A stretch of DNA of 64,000 bases from Bacteriovoracaceae bacterium UBA6153 (GCA_002428265.1 DIUR01000012.1:124001-188000), one strand, 5' to 3'; positions 24,841 to 33,507 are shown, counted from the first letter of the stretch. Notes: generated by a model from the sequence alone, not told the origin. Numbers and translations: made by a program.

Positions 24841-27360
24841 TTAGTTCCTATGATCAATAACACTTCTTAATTTTCCAGTGCTCGCACTGCTCACCATATC
24901 ACTCTTTTTTACGATCTCTACGCTAAAATCTAAAACCTTATCAAGGTTCACGACCAGATTTAAATCAGGGTACTCTGCTAAGAATAATTTATGAAGACTC
25001 TCAGGAGTCTGCGTAACATTAAAGAGGTTTTCAATTTTTATTAAAACTGATTCTTTTTTTACAGCATCTCCTGGATGAAGATGAAGCTGAATACTTCCAA
25101 CAAAATCAAATTTATCAATTAGGATTTTCTGAAACTTCTGATAACTCAAAAATGTTGTTCCGATTCTAAAGACATCACCATGACGCCCAAGAAGCTCAAA
25201 GCGCACTCCATGCCTTCCACAAAGGCAAGCACCCGAGATCTTCTTACCAACATCGCCTATTGCATATCTGACAATATGCTGACCGTGACGAACTTTAGAA
25301 GTAAAAAGAAGCCTTCCGATTTCTCCGTCTTTCACTGCTGCATCTTTTTCTAGCTCTACAATTTCCAGGTCGTGAAGTTTCTCATTTAAATGATGAATCC
25401 CTCCAACTGCAAACTCGCATTGGTAAGCAAGAGGCCCAGCGTCCACTGATCCATAACTGGCAGAGCGGACAATTTCAACTCCATATTCTTTTTTTAAGTG
25501 CTGCCTTTGGGCCTCACTAAAATGCTCGCCACCAAAAAAGATTTTTTTAATTCCTTTATAGGCCTTGAAAGATTCATGATTTTCTTTAAATAACTGAATC
25601 AAATAAGACGGCATCCCTAACAATGTATCAACTCTATTTTTAATGATCGTCTTTCCCACCAGAGCAAAATCTGTACTTGCTCCCATTGGAAAATGAACGG
25701 CATTTAATTTTTCTAAAATCGTAAAGAAGCTCACAAAGCCGCCATATAAAGATCCGGCATAAAAAAGATTCATACATCTGTCTGTTGCTGGGTTTAAGCC
25801 AGCTGCATATAGACCTGATCCCGCGACTTCCATTTGTCTGTTGTAATCTTCATAAGTGAATACTGATAATTTCGGCTCACCAGAGCTTCCACCACTGTAA
25901 AAAAATAAATCGGAATACTTGTCGGCCACCACCTGATTTTGGAAATCACTTTTTTCCATGATGGGGGTTGATTTTTTAGGTGTGGGAGATTTTACATCTT
26001 CAAAAGTCGATTTATTTTTCATCATCGTAAAGACTTTTGAATCGTGAAAATTAATGCGTTGGCAATATCTCTCTAAAGCATAAACACCATCATGAGGCTC
26101 GCCAATATAACTGTCAGTCATCTCACCGATTGCTCTGACTCTTTGAACACCACTCATGAATAAATCACGAACAAGAGATTCGACTTCCATAGAGTCAGCT
26201 GCAATACCTGCAGTTTGAAGATAAGTCTTAAGTGGTCTTAAATGACTAATCATTTTTGACCTAGGCATTGGTTTTAACCAGATGGTTCTAAATAATGGAG
26301 ATGAGTTCAAGGCAGGCGTATCTTCCACATAGATTCTCCACTCTCTTTTTGGTGACTCAACTAAAAGACTTCCCCCTTTAATTGACTTTAGCCTGACCTG
26401 CTCTTTTGTGACAGTGAGTTCCGCCATCTCCTGAACCCCAGGAAGAACTCTCTTCATCGTAGGAGAGACTTCATCCAGAGCTAGACCAAGAGTTTTGGAA
26501 ATACTTTTTAAGTCTTCAAAGTCAGCGTCTTCAATAAAAACACACTGAGGGCTTGAGCAAGCAAGTTGCTCGTTGAGGCAAATTTCATAGGCGAGTTTTT
26601 TTAAAACGTCGTAATCAGTTTTCTTTGATTGGGTTATATAAGAAAAAGAAATTTTGTGTCCCCATTCAACAATGCGCGCTCCTTTTGGAGACATTTCGCG
26701 TATGCTCTGAACACTTTCTTCTCCACCCCATGCAGAGATAACATCTCCTAGGGCCAAAAACTTTTTTAAATAAGTTTTTTCTTTAGAGCTGACTTTAGCG
26801 ATATAAACATATTTTTTTAATGTTTGAGTTGTATCAAGCCTGCATAACTCTTCATAAAAGAGAGCAGTAAAGCTGCTATCTTTTCTTGCAAGTTTTAATA
26901 GATTTACGTTTCCACTAAGAAGTCCTTCTATCACACCTAAGACACTCAGAAGTGGCGAATTATTAGGTGTGACATGAACCAGTGTCCCCAGTGGATACCA
27001 CGATTCAAAATGATCAGACCTCGCATCCTGTCTTTTTAATTCAAACGGGTGCTCACTTCCTAACTCTCTTTTAAGTTTCAGCCTAAGCTGGTCAATGCTC
27101 AAAAAATCAATCAGGGCCTTCATTGAAAATTCTGATTCATCACTCGTTATATCATCACGGCTTTGAAGATCTTCTAAAAGCTTTTTATAAAAACTCTCTT
27201 TTTTAACAAGCTCTACTTGGATTTTTTCAACGGCATCAAAGAGTATATAATGACTCAATGGCGGCTTGGCCCAGAACTCATGATCATCTGAGTGCTCTTC
27301 AAAAAGTGTTTTAAACTCAGCATCTGTGACAATTTTACCATTCCATAAATTTGCACTCAT
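24841..27360 (-). CDS. LuxC-type acyl reductase fused to a PaaK-like acyl ligase
   Basis: An 839-residue fusion. Residues 1 to about 440 match LuxC, the fatty acyl reductase that makes a long-chain aldehyde with NADPH: WGGEESVQSIR is its marker and Cys268 in ACSSPQ is the acyl-accepting cysteine. A Lys/Pro/Ser-rich linker (about 445-470) leads to a PaaK-like AMP-forming ligase (about 475-839) with SGGSSGEPK, FFGGEHF, ACLCGRHG and the family hinge. One chain could therefore activate an acid and reduce it. The ATG overlaps the luxE-like stop as TAATG. No luciferase gene is present in the window. Confidence 0.85.
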   Translation of the reverse strand: MSANLWNGKIVTDAEFKTLFEEHSDDHEFWAKPPLSHYILFDAVEKIQVELVKKESFYKKLLEDLQSRDDITSDESEFSMKALIDFLSIDQLRLKLKRELGSEHPFELKRQDARSDHFESWYPLGTLVHVTPNNSPLLSVLGVIEGLLSGNVNLLKLARKDSSFTALFYEELCRLDTTQTLKKYVYIAKVSSKEKTYLKKFLALGDVISAWGGEESVQSIREMSPKGARIVEWGHKISFSYITQSKKTDYDVLKKLAYEICLNEQLACSSPQCVFIEDADFEDLKSISKTLGLALDEVSPTMKRVLPGVQEMAELTVTKEQVRLKSIKGGSLLVESPKREWRIYVEDTPALNSSPLFRTIWLKPMPRSKMISHLRPLKTYLQTAGIAADSMEVESLVRDLFMSGVQRVRAIGEMTDSYIGEPHDGVYALERYCQRINFHDSKVFTMMKNKSTFEDVKSPTPKKSTPIMEKSDFQNQVVADKYSDLFFYSGGSSGEPKLSVFTYEDYNRQMEVAGSGLYAAGLNPATDRCMNLFYAGSLYGGFVSFFTILEKLNAVHFPMGASTDFALVGKTIIKNRVDTLLGMPSYLIQLFKENHESFKAYKGIKKIFFGGEHFSEAQRQHLKKEYGVEIVRSASYGSVDAGPLAYQCEFAVGGIHHLNEKLHDLEIVELEKDAAVKDGEIGRLLFTSKVRHGQHIVRYAIGDVGKKISGACLCGRHGVRFELLGRHGDVFRIGTTFLSYQKFQKILIDKFDFVGSIQLHLHPGDAVKKESVLIKIENLFNVTQTPESLHKLFLAEYPDLNLVVNLDKVLDFSVEIVKKSDMVSSASTGKLRSVIDHRN

Positions 27361-28526
27361 TATGACGCCTTCCCTTTTAAAAGTTCAGAGGCGGCAAGAG
27401 CACAGCTCTTATTTTTCGAAACTCCCGCCCTTCCATGAATTTTGAAATAAGGAGTATCTAATCCGCATTTGCATTTATCGTGAAGTGAGGCCATGTCTCC
27501 CATAATAACTGAGTGAGCGGGCATACTAGTTATATAAGGTGAAATGAAATGCAGAAAGCCTTTGGCATTTAATCCAAGAGGTTTTAGCGTTTCAACGTCT
27601 CTAATAAAAACTCTCGACCATACCGGAACATGAAATTCATGTTCACTGCATTCGACATACGGAATACAATGCTCTACTGAGCCGAATCCATCGCGAAGTC
27701 TCTCTTTTGGAATACCCAACATTTCGTGGGCAAGATCATAAAGATCATTTTTTTCAATTTGTTTATCAGCGTGCCCTTTCCAGCCACCACCTAAAAAAAC
27801 CAAAGAGTCTTTGTGAAATTTTAAAGGTGGATGCCCAAGTTTTTTCATTCTCTCTAGTGCGAAATAAAAAAATGCCGGAAAACCAAAAAGTCTTACAGGC
27901 AGACCTTGCTCAGCAAATCTTTTAAAGGCTTCAATGGTACCGTAGGTATCAAACTCGTGTCCGCCATCACCTGTTAATTTTAAAGTCGTAAAGACTTCAT
28001 TAACCGGAGCGTACTTACAAAGAAAGTTATCAGTATAAGCTGTTCCCAATTTTGAACTTGCTTCTGTTTCATAACTAAAAAGAACGTAGTTACATTTTTG
28101 CTCAGGATTTATCCATTGATATTCTTCAAATATCCAGTCGACCATTCTTTGAGCTGACCTGATCGTCCACTCATCAAAAAAAATCTGAGATTTTTGTCCC
28201 GTTGTTCCCGAAGAAGTCAGATGTAAAAAAACTTCAGCAGGAGGAATAGAAAGAATTTCATTACCTTTAAAAAAATGGGCCCATAGATGAGGAATCTTTA
28301 AACAGTCTTCCATTTTCTGAACTTCACTCGCTACAAAATTTTGAGAGGCTGCGAGGTCTTTGTAAAATGGACTTTTGTCCATATGCCACTGGCTTATCTC
28401 TCTCATCGCTTTTAGAAAAAGTTCATCACTTTTTAAAAAATCTTTATAAGGATCTTCACGGTCGCAAAGGGCCTGCACTGAGTTCAATTTTTTTAAGTCT
28501 GGAACAGTCAGCTTATTTGTTGCCAT
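27360..28526 (-). CDS. LuxE-type acyl-protein synthetase
   Basis: A 388-residue AMP-forming enzyme of the LuxE family, which activates a fatty acid, carries it on its own cysteine and hands it to LuxC. Visible motifs are SSGTTGQKS (about 105-113), GGGWKGHADK (about 250-259) and DGFGSVEHCIPYVEC (about 280-294). Cys375 in the C-terminal KNKSCALAASELL matches the position of the acylated cysteine known near the C-terminus of Vibrio LuxE. It overlaps the GNAT gene by 14 bases and luxC-paaK by 1 base, so all are one transcript. Confidence 0.87.
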   Translation of the reverse strand: MATNKLTVPDLKKLNSVQALCDREDPYKDFLKSDELFLKAMREISQWHMDKSPFYKDLAASQNFVASEVQKMEDCLKIPHLWAHFFKGNEILSIPPAEVFLHLTSSGTTGQKSQIFFDEWTIRSAQRMVDWIFEEYQWINPEQKCNYVLFSYETEASSKLGTAYTDNFLCKYAPVNEVFTTLKLTGDGGHEFDTYGTIEAFKRFAEQGLPVRLFGFPAFFYFALERMKKLGHPPLKFHKDSLVFLGGGWKGHADKQIEKNDLYDLAHEMLGIPKERLRDGFGSVEHCIPYVECSEHEFHVPVWSRVFIRDVETLKPLGLNAKGFLHFISPYITSMPAHSVIMGDMASLHDKCKCGLDTPYFKIHGRAGVSKNKSCALAASELLKGKAS

Positions 28527-29679
28527 AAACGACCTCTATACTGTCGAGGTTTACCTGCTTCCAGGTATCGACATATAAATCTATAAACGGTTTAAACTGA
28601 GAAATAACTGACATACCTCTGAAGTTCAATGGCTCCATCGTTCTGCTTAAAACAATATAGTCTTCAAACTTTCCATCGACTTCTCTCATTGCAGGATAAA
28701 CAGCAGATGGAACGAACTGACCTCCCATGAGCGCCGTTATTGTAGGTGTCAATTTAACATTTACTAAAACTTCAATATACGACACCCCAATGTCATCGAG
28801 CTGCATATAAAGACTTGATAAACTTCCACCTAATTCTGCAATGGGCCTGGTCGCTTTAATAAGGGTGCAATAGCCATCTCGCTTACTGAAATAAGCAAAA
28901 ATTTCAATTCTCCCCTGTTTATCTGCGATGAGCATATTAGGAGTGTGAAATGGAAAAAACCTGTCTCTTGGATCAGGAAAAGTTTCCATAAACTTACGAT
29001 AAACGTAATTTGGTGCACGGATAATCTCAAATTCCCATGCTTCCTGATTAATAGAAGCGACTGTCGGTAAATTTTCAGCTGCCGTTGGCACATCAAGATC
29101 TGGAACAAGATTCTGCAGAATACTATAGATGGGCATCAAGGAAGGAACCACTTCTTTGACGGGAACTCTTTTTTCAAGCAGCCCTTTTCTAAACTTTGCA
29201 AAAAGCGTGACAGTTTCATACTGGCTTAGTCTGTGTGCATTTGGAAAAATTCCCAATGGGAGATACTGATTTTTTATAAAAACCCTTTGTGCCCCAACTG
29301 TATTGGTCCTCGTTGTCGCATAAAGAGAGTTGAGCACATTTCCTTTTTCAAGAAAGTGATCTCCAGCAAACTCAACTAAATGATTCCCAATCTTATTCTT
29401 TTGAAAAGTTGGATGAACAACTAGTCCTAATAATTTTCCAATTTTATTTTCTGAATCTATTTCTACAATTAAGGCACCTGTAATAACTTTTTTATCCAGG
29501 TCACGTGCAACCAGTACCAAGTGAGAAATCTCATCCTGAATTGATCTTGCAAGCAAATCTCTATCCGTCCCGTATGAAATAGGATATTTCTTTCCATAAA
29601 CTAATCTATAGAGAGTGATGATTTCATCTACATCACCAACCACAGCTCTTTCGATGACTTCATTATTACCAAATATCAT
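28513..29679 (-). CDS. GNAT-type acetyltransferase with unassigned C-terminal domain
   Basis: A 388-residue protein. Residues about 8-150 form a GNAT N-acyltransferase fold: a beta-rich start, then GKLLGLVVHPTFQKNKIGNHLVEFA, which holds the acetyl-CoA pyrophosphate loop (QKNKIG, a variant of Q/R-x-x-G-x-G/A), and TRTNTVGAQRVFIKNQY. The C-terminal half (about 215-388) is not recognised but may be a second, degenerate GNAT-like domain. In this operon it could acylate an amine or a product made by the LuxC/E enzymes (inference). It overlaps the MFS gene by 4 bases and the luxE-like gene by 14. Confidence 0.7.
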   Translation of the reverse strand: MIFGNNEVIERAVVGDVDEIITLYRLVYGKKYPISYGTDRDLLARSIQDEISHLVLVARDLDKKVITGALIVEIDSENKIGKLLGLVVHPTFQKNKIGNHLVEFAGDHFLEKGNVLNSLYATTRTNTVGAQRVFIKNQYLPLGIFPNAHRLSQYETVTLFAKFRKGLLEKRVPVKEVVPSLMPIYSILQNLVPDLDVPTAAENLPTVASINQEAWEFEIIRAPNYVYRKFMETFPDPRDRFFPFHTPNMLIADKQGRIEIFAYFSKRDGYCTLIKATRPIAELGGSLSSLYMQLDDIGVSYIEVLVNVKLTPTITALMGGQFVPSAVYPAMREVDGKFEDYIVLSRTMEPLNFRGMSVISQFKPFIDLYVDTWKQVNLDSIEVVYGNK

Positions 29680-30911
29680 ATTGATCCTTTTTGAATTTTA
29701 TTACTTAAAAAACTAGGCATAAAAAACGATATCAGCATTGTCATAAGGCCGCATATAAGCGCAAAACTAGGAATTTCTACAACTGGAAAAAGTAACCCAG
29801 AGATAGCGAATGCTACAGGCATAGTCGCCGCTGAAATGATATTAACTCCAACCATAATTGTTGGCACTTCATCTTTCTCTAGTGCTGTCTGAAAAAATGT
29901 CAGCACTTGAACATTTAAAAAAGTGCTTAGAACTCCAATTAAAAATAACAGTAGCGAAGCTTCTCCTGTAGTTTTTGAAAAAGAGAAAACCTGAAAAAAT
30001 AGTCCGAATAAAAAACAAATGATGGCCATCATACCAACTCGTTTTTCATCTCTGATGGCAAATCCCCCGAGAGTTAGCGCCATACCCATTACAAAAGCCC
30101 CCAACCCCATGGCACCTTCAATGAGTGCGAGATCACTGGCATTGCCCTTAAAAACATTCTCAACATACCATGGAATCATCACCAGTATTGGCGTAAAAAC
30201 CAAATTGATAAAAAGAAAACTTAATAGCATTCTTGCAATAACTGGATATTTTTTCAAAAGACTTAGCAGCCCAATGGGATCTTTTTTCTCTGCCTCTACA
30301 CTTGTAGGGCCAACACTTGTTTTAACTTGTACTCTACTTTGCAGAAAAGCTGCTGCAAAAAAACTTAAGGCATTTATAAGCACTAAAATTTTAATGTCAA
30401 AAAATTTTAAAAGAAAAATAGAACAAGCTGCTCCAAGAATATTAGATATTGAAAAACTTGTATCCAGCAGTGCATTTAACACAGGGACTTTTTCTGTTTC
30501 TACTAAAATTGGAGGAAGTGAAAGTATCGCAGGATTAAAAATGCTTGAACCAATGCCAATAAAAAAAGCTGCTGCAAACAAACAAATGAGTGCGCCCTGA
30601 CTTTGATCTGGCACGAAAAATAGAGCTCCAAATAATATGAGAAGAATAAGCCCTCTCATCCACTCCGTTGCAATAACTGTTTTTAAAATTCCATGTCGTG
30701 CAATTATTTTAGAAGAATAAAAAGACATGAAGATGTGAGGAAGAAAACTAATCGCTAAAAACCATGGAACGATGTTAATGGAATAAACGGTGGTGAGATA
30801 CCACACCAGACCTATCGACATCATCTTATCGCACACAGTGGACATGAGCTGCGACAGGAAAACCATGGAAGTATTCTTATCTCGTAAGATCTCGTAATTT
30901 ATATTTGTCAT
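29676..30911 (-). CDS. MFS-family transporter
   Basis: A 411-residue inner-membrane protein with about 12 hydrophobic spans, a cytoplasmic loop at the middle (about residues 195-215, KTSVGPTSVEAEKKD) and the general layout of the MFS exporters of the EntS/MFS_3 type. It is the first gene of the acyl ligase operon, so export of the pathway product is the natural reading (inference). The start region is odd: the only ribosome site, AGAGG, is one base from the ATG and sits in the 3' arm of a small hairpin. Confidence 0.82.
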   Translation of the reverse strand: MTNINYEILRDKNTSMVFLSQLMSTVCDKMMSIGLVWYLTTVYSINIVPWFLAISFLPHIFMSFYSSKIIARHGILKTVIATEWMRGLILLILFGALFFVPDQSQGALICLFAAAFFIGIGSSIFNPAILSLPPILVETEKVPVLNALLDTSFSISNILGAACSIFLLKFFDIKILVLINALSFFAAAFLQSRVQVKTSVGPTSVEAEKKDPIGLLSLLKKYPVIARMLLSFLFINLVFTPILVMIPWYVENVFKGNASDLALIEGAMGLGAFVMGMALTLGGFAIRDEKRVGMMAIICFLFGLFFQVFSFSKTTGEASLLLFLIGVLSTFLNVQVLTFFQTALEKDEVPTIMVGVNIISAATMPVAFAISGLLFPVVEIPSFALICGLMTMLISFFMPSFLSNKIQKGSI

Positions 30912-30912
30912 A

Positions 30913-30928
30913 CCTCTATTTTAAGAGG
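30913..30928 (-). promoter_or_regulatory. Hairpin covering the ribosome site of the MFS gene
   Basis: The minus-strand transcript has CCTCT, six bases, then AGAGG directly before the start codon of the transporter gene. The 5-bp stem would hide the ribosome site. It may limit translation of the first operon gene. Confidence 0.35.
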
Positions 30929-30984
30929 GAACAAGATCCTATGAAAGCTTTTGACCAATAGGGACAAATCTTCTCTAAAGTATT

Positions 30985-31332
30985 TTAGTCAATTAAAGAA
31001 AGGACTCTTTCAGCAAGATTATGGGCCACAATAGGCTTAGCTAGAAAGCTCTTTACCCTTGGGTCCACAGTGTTCTCAGAACCAACAACGCCGGTTTGGA
31101 CTAAGTGGGATGTTTTTGAATATGACAAAAGTTTTTCCATAGCTTCCGGGCCTGCCGATTGACAGCTCTCCAGGTCGAAAATAATCACTTCCGGTTTTAA
31201 ATCCTCTATTAAATAAAAGTTATCTTCCAGAGTTTCAACGGTATAGACTTCGGCCTTTTTAGCTCGCAGGGCCAATTCAAACATTGAACGCAAAAACTTT
31301 TCTTTTTCGATGTAAAAAACTCTCTTTACCAT
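30985..31332 (-). CDS. Stand-alone response-regulator receiver-like protein
   Basis: A 115-residue receiver fold with no output domain. The phospho-acceptor Asp is kept in VIIFDLES (about residue 52), a Ser/Thr-containing strand precedes GVVG, and the conserved Lys is in FLAKPI (about residue 97). The usual paired acidic residues at the N-terminus (DD or DE after the first strand) are replaced by E-K-E, so metal binding may be weakened. It lies 73 bases upstream of the MFS gene on the same strand and could be the first gene of, or a regulator for, that operon. Confidence 0.7.
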   Translation of the reverse strand: MVKRVFYIEKEKFLRSMFELALRAKKAEVYTVETLEDNFYLIEDLKPEVIIFDLESCQSAGPEAMEKLLSYSKTSHLVQTGVVGSENTVDPRVKSFLAKPIVAHNLAERVLSLID

Positions 31333-31360
31333 GGGAGCATTCTCTTGTTAGTCTTGGTAA

Positions 31361-31648
31361 ATGTCAAACCAAGTTCGCGTCATAGATTCAATGTCAGGTA
31401 CAACTTTATTCGAGACCTCTATCGAAAAAATGGCGGATGCTTATGCCTTCGCTGCTCAAATGGAAGAGGCAGGTCTTGATATTGAAATTAAGGCCCCAGG
31501 CCTTGCCGAGACTCTCATTCAGTCTCTTGGTGCAACTGATGCCGACATGAAAAAATATCAACAAAGCCTACAAGATGAAATCGACGATCACGACGATTCA
31601 GATTTTGGCTGTGCCACTTGTGCACCGGACTCACCAGTAAAAATATGA
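31361..31648 (+). CDS. Small protein with C-terminal CxxC, unknown
   Basis: A 95-residue soluble protein. The body is predicted helical and acidic; the C-terminus has an Asp-rich stretch (DDHDDSD) followed by GCATCAP, a CxxC that could bind metal or be redox active. No family recognised. It overlaps the downstream peptidase-fold gene as ATGA, so the pair is translationally coupled. Confidence 0.6.
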   Translation: MSNQVRVIDSMSGTTLFETSIEKMADAYAFAAQMEEAGLDIEIKAPGLAETLIQSLGATDADMKKYQQSLQDEIDDHDDSDFGCATCAPDSPVKI

Positions 31649-32301
31649 CTTCAAACCCTGTTGAAAACTTAGGCGAACAATTTAATCTAGACCATTATTT
31701 GCGCGCTCAAGAAAAAACCAGACAGGTCGTTTTAGAATTTTCTAAAAAATTAAAACCAGGCATGACTGAAAAAGAAGGTAAAAAACTTCTGGAGCAAACG
31801 CTTGATGACTCAGGTATGGAAAAACGCTGGCACCCAACGAAGATGCGTATGGGGATTAATACAACAAAAAATTTCCGTGATGACTCTCTTGAATATACTT
31901 TAAAAGAAAACGATATTTTTTTCGTTGATATCGGTCCTGTTTATTACAATCACGAAGGTGATTACGGCGAGACTTTTACCATCGGTAATGATCCTTCCCT
32001 GAACAAACTCGCATTTGCTTCAAAGGAAATTTTTTATACAACTCAAGCCGTATGGAAAGAAAAAAAACTTACAGGTACTGAGCTGTATGAATTTGCCACT
32101 GCGGAAGCAATGAAAAAAGGACTGAGACTCAATAGCAACATGTACGGTCATCGCCTAGGGGATTTCCCTCACGCCGTTCATTCAAAAGCAAAGTTAGGAG
32201 CACTTGATTTTAATCCTGCTCCCAACTTGTGGGTTTTAGAAATTCATTTGATTGATGATAAAAATGGACTTGGCTCTTTCTTCGAAGATCTATTACTCTG
32301 A
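31645..32301 (+). CDS. M24-family metallopeptidase-fold protein
   Basis: A 218-residue protein with the pita-bread fold of methionine/Xaa-Pro aminopeptidases. Candidate metal ligands are Asp in FFVDIGP, Asp in EGDYGETF, His in YGHRLG, Glu in VLEIHL and Glu in SFFEDLL. It is shorter than the family norm of about 250 and lacks an N-terminal creatinase-like domain. ATG 31645 overlaps the upstream stop; the longer frame would run well inside the upstream gene. It overlaps the convergent secreted-protein gene by 9 bases. Confidence 0.75.
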   Translation: MTSNPVENLGEQFNLDHYLRAQEKTRQVVLEFSKKLKPGMTEKEGKKLLEQTLDDSGMEKRWHPTKMRMGINTTKNFRDDSLEYTLKENDIFFVDIGPVYYNHEGDYGETFTIGNDPSLNKLAFASKEIFYTTQAVWKEKKLTGTELYEFATAEAMKKGLRLNSNMYGHRLGDFPHAVHSKAKLGALDFNPAPNLWVLEIHLIDDKNGLGSFFEDLLL

Positions 32302-32793
32302 TCTACTTGTTAACGTACAAGTAAATGCCTTATTCATTTCATCTTGGTTCATATCTGAAGTGCAGTCTATTTTTTGAATAAAGCTCATACATTTTCCGCC
32401 CATCGCACAGTCAGTATAATAAGTATCAAATTTCTTTTCGATTAAATTAATAAGACTCAATAAGTAACGGCTCTCTTCAACTGGTGTTCCTTTGCCTCCC
32501 ATTTCAAGATCAGCATTAACATAACAGTTCACTTTAGGAAGTCCGCCATTAAAATAATCCGGATAAAGAGCATCGCGTGAATGATAATCACATCTAAGAT
32601 TCAAAACTTTAAGGTTATAAATATTTTTACTAACAGAGATCATTTTGAATTTTTGATCAACAAAAGTGGCCATTAATTGCTGAGGAATTTTTGCGATTTC
32701 AGAATCTTCACTGCTTGATCGTATAACAATAGTCTCTTCAGCTGCGTGAGAAAACTGTGTAAATAAGCATAATGAAAGTAGAAAAAATTTCAT
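32293..32793 (-). CDS. Small secreted cysteine-containing protein, unknown
   Basis: A 166-residue protein with a signal peptide (residues 1-17, ending SHA). The mature region has six cysteines (in LRCDY, VNCYV, TDCAM, GKCMS, IDCTS, FTCTL), which points to three disulfides in the periplasm or outside. No known domain. It lies 21 bases downstream of the methyltransferase gene on the same strand. Confidence 0.65.
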   Translation of the reverse strand: MKFFLLSLCLFTQFSHAAEETIVIRSSSEDSEIAKIPQQLMATFVDQKFKMISVSKNIYNLKVLNLRCDYHSRDALYPDYFNGGLPKVNCYVNADLEMGGKGTPVEESRYLLSLINLIEKKFDTYYTDCAMGGKCMSFIQKIDCTSDMNQDEMNKAFTCTLTSRSE

Positions 32794-32814
32794 AAAAACC
32801 TCAATTGGTAATAA

Positions 32815-33507
32815 CTATTTTGAAAATTCAAAAATATAAATTTCTCTATCTGCATTCTTTGGAGTCAGTCGCGCCTCAACTTTTTGAGTTGTGAAATGCT
32901 CCGGATAACCTAGCTCTCTCATTGAAGAAATAAACTTCTGAATATAGGCCCTGCCTGGGTCTGCCAGAATAATTTTTCCACCAGGATTTAAAAAAGCGAT
33001 TAAGGCCTTTGCAACTTCCATCGGGTGCTGGCTTTCATACAAAATGTCTGAGCCTAATACTAAATCAAACAGGCCAAGTGATGTTTGAGTGCGCTCAATT
33101 TCATTTCGCCAGTTCATTACTTGATAAGCAAATTGTATTCCGTTTTTTTCCTGATTCAACTTCAGGAATATGGGAACATCCGCATGAAAATCTGTGGCAA
33201 TAACACTCCCACCTAGCCTTGTTGCCGCAAAACTTGGAAGAGCAAGACCACATCCGATCTCAAGGATTTTTTTTCCCGAACATAATTCTTTTGTAAGGAG
33301 TTGAGTAAGACCAATCCCTGACTCCCACATTACCCCAAAGTAAGGGCAATGCTCCTCGGCCAGAGATTGATCCTGATCTTCTTCGCCAAAGTGTTCGCAA
33401 AGAATATCAATACTCTCATCTAAATCTTTTATTGTTGTCATATCGAACCCATGAACAGATAGCTGTTTTGTAGGGTACTCGTATCCAAAAAAACTTTTTA
33501 TTTTCAT
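32815..33507 (-). CDS. Class I SAM-dependent methyltransferase (protein-lysine methyltransferase-like)
   Basis: A 230-residue methyltransferase. The SAM-binding motif is ILEIGCGLALPSFAA (about 80-94), followed by VIATDFHAD and DLVLGSDILYE, the last resembling the METTL21/lysine-methyltransferase 16 group that modifies proteins. The target is unknown. ATG 33507 overlaps the upstream stop as TAATG; the longer reading extends into the upstream gene and is not supported. Confidence 0.75.
   Translation of the reverse strand: MKIKSFFGYEYPTKQLSVHGFDMTTIKDLDESIDILCEHFGEEDQDQSLAEEHCPYFGVMWESGIGLTQLLTKELCSGKKILEIGCGLALPSFAATRLGGSVIATDFHADVPIFLKLNQEKNGIQFAYQVMNWRNEIERTQTSLGLFDLVLGSDILYESQHPMEVAKALIAFLNPGGKIILADPGRAYIQKFISSMRELGYPEHFTTQKVEARLTPKNADREIYIFEFSK

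Noticed and set aside
30019..30600. A 193-residue plus-strand open frame inside the MFS gene
   Set aside because: Antisense shadow of a clear membrane transporter; its sequence has no family features and no ribosome site.
23407..30911. A bioluminescence operon
   Set aside because: LuxC and LuxE relatives are present but no luciferase subunits (luxA/luxB), no luxD and no flavin reductase gene were seen in the window.
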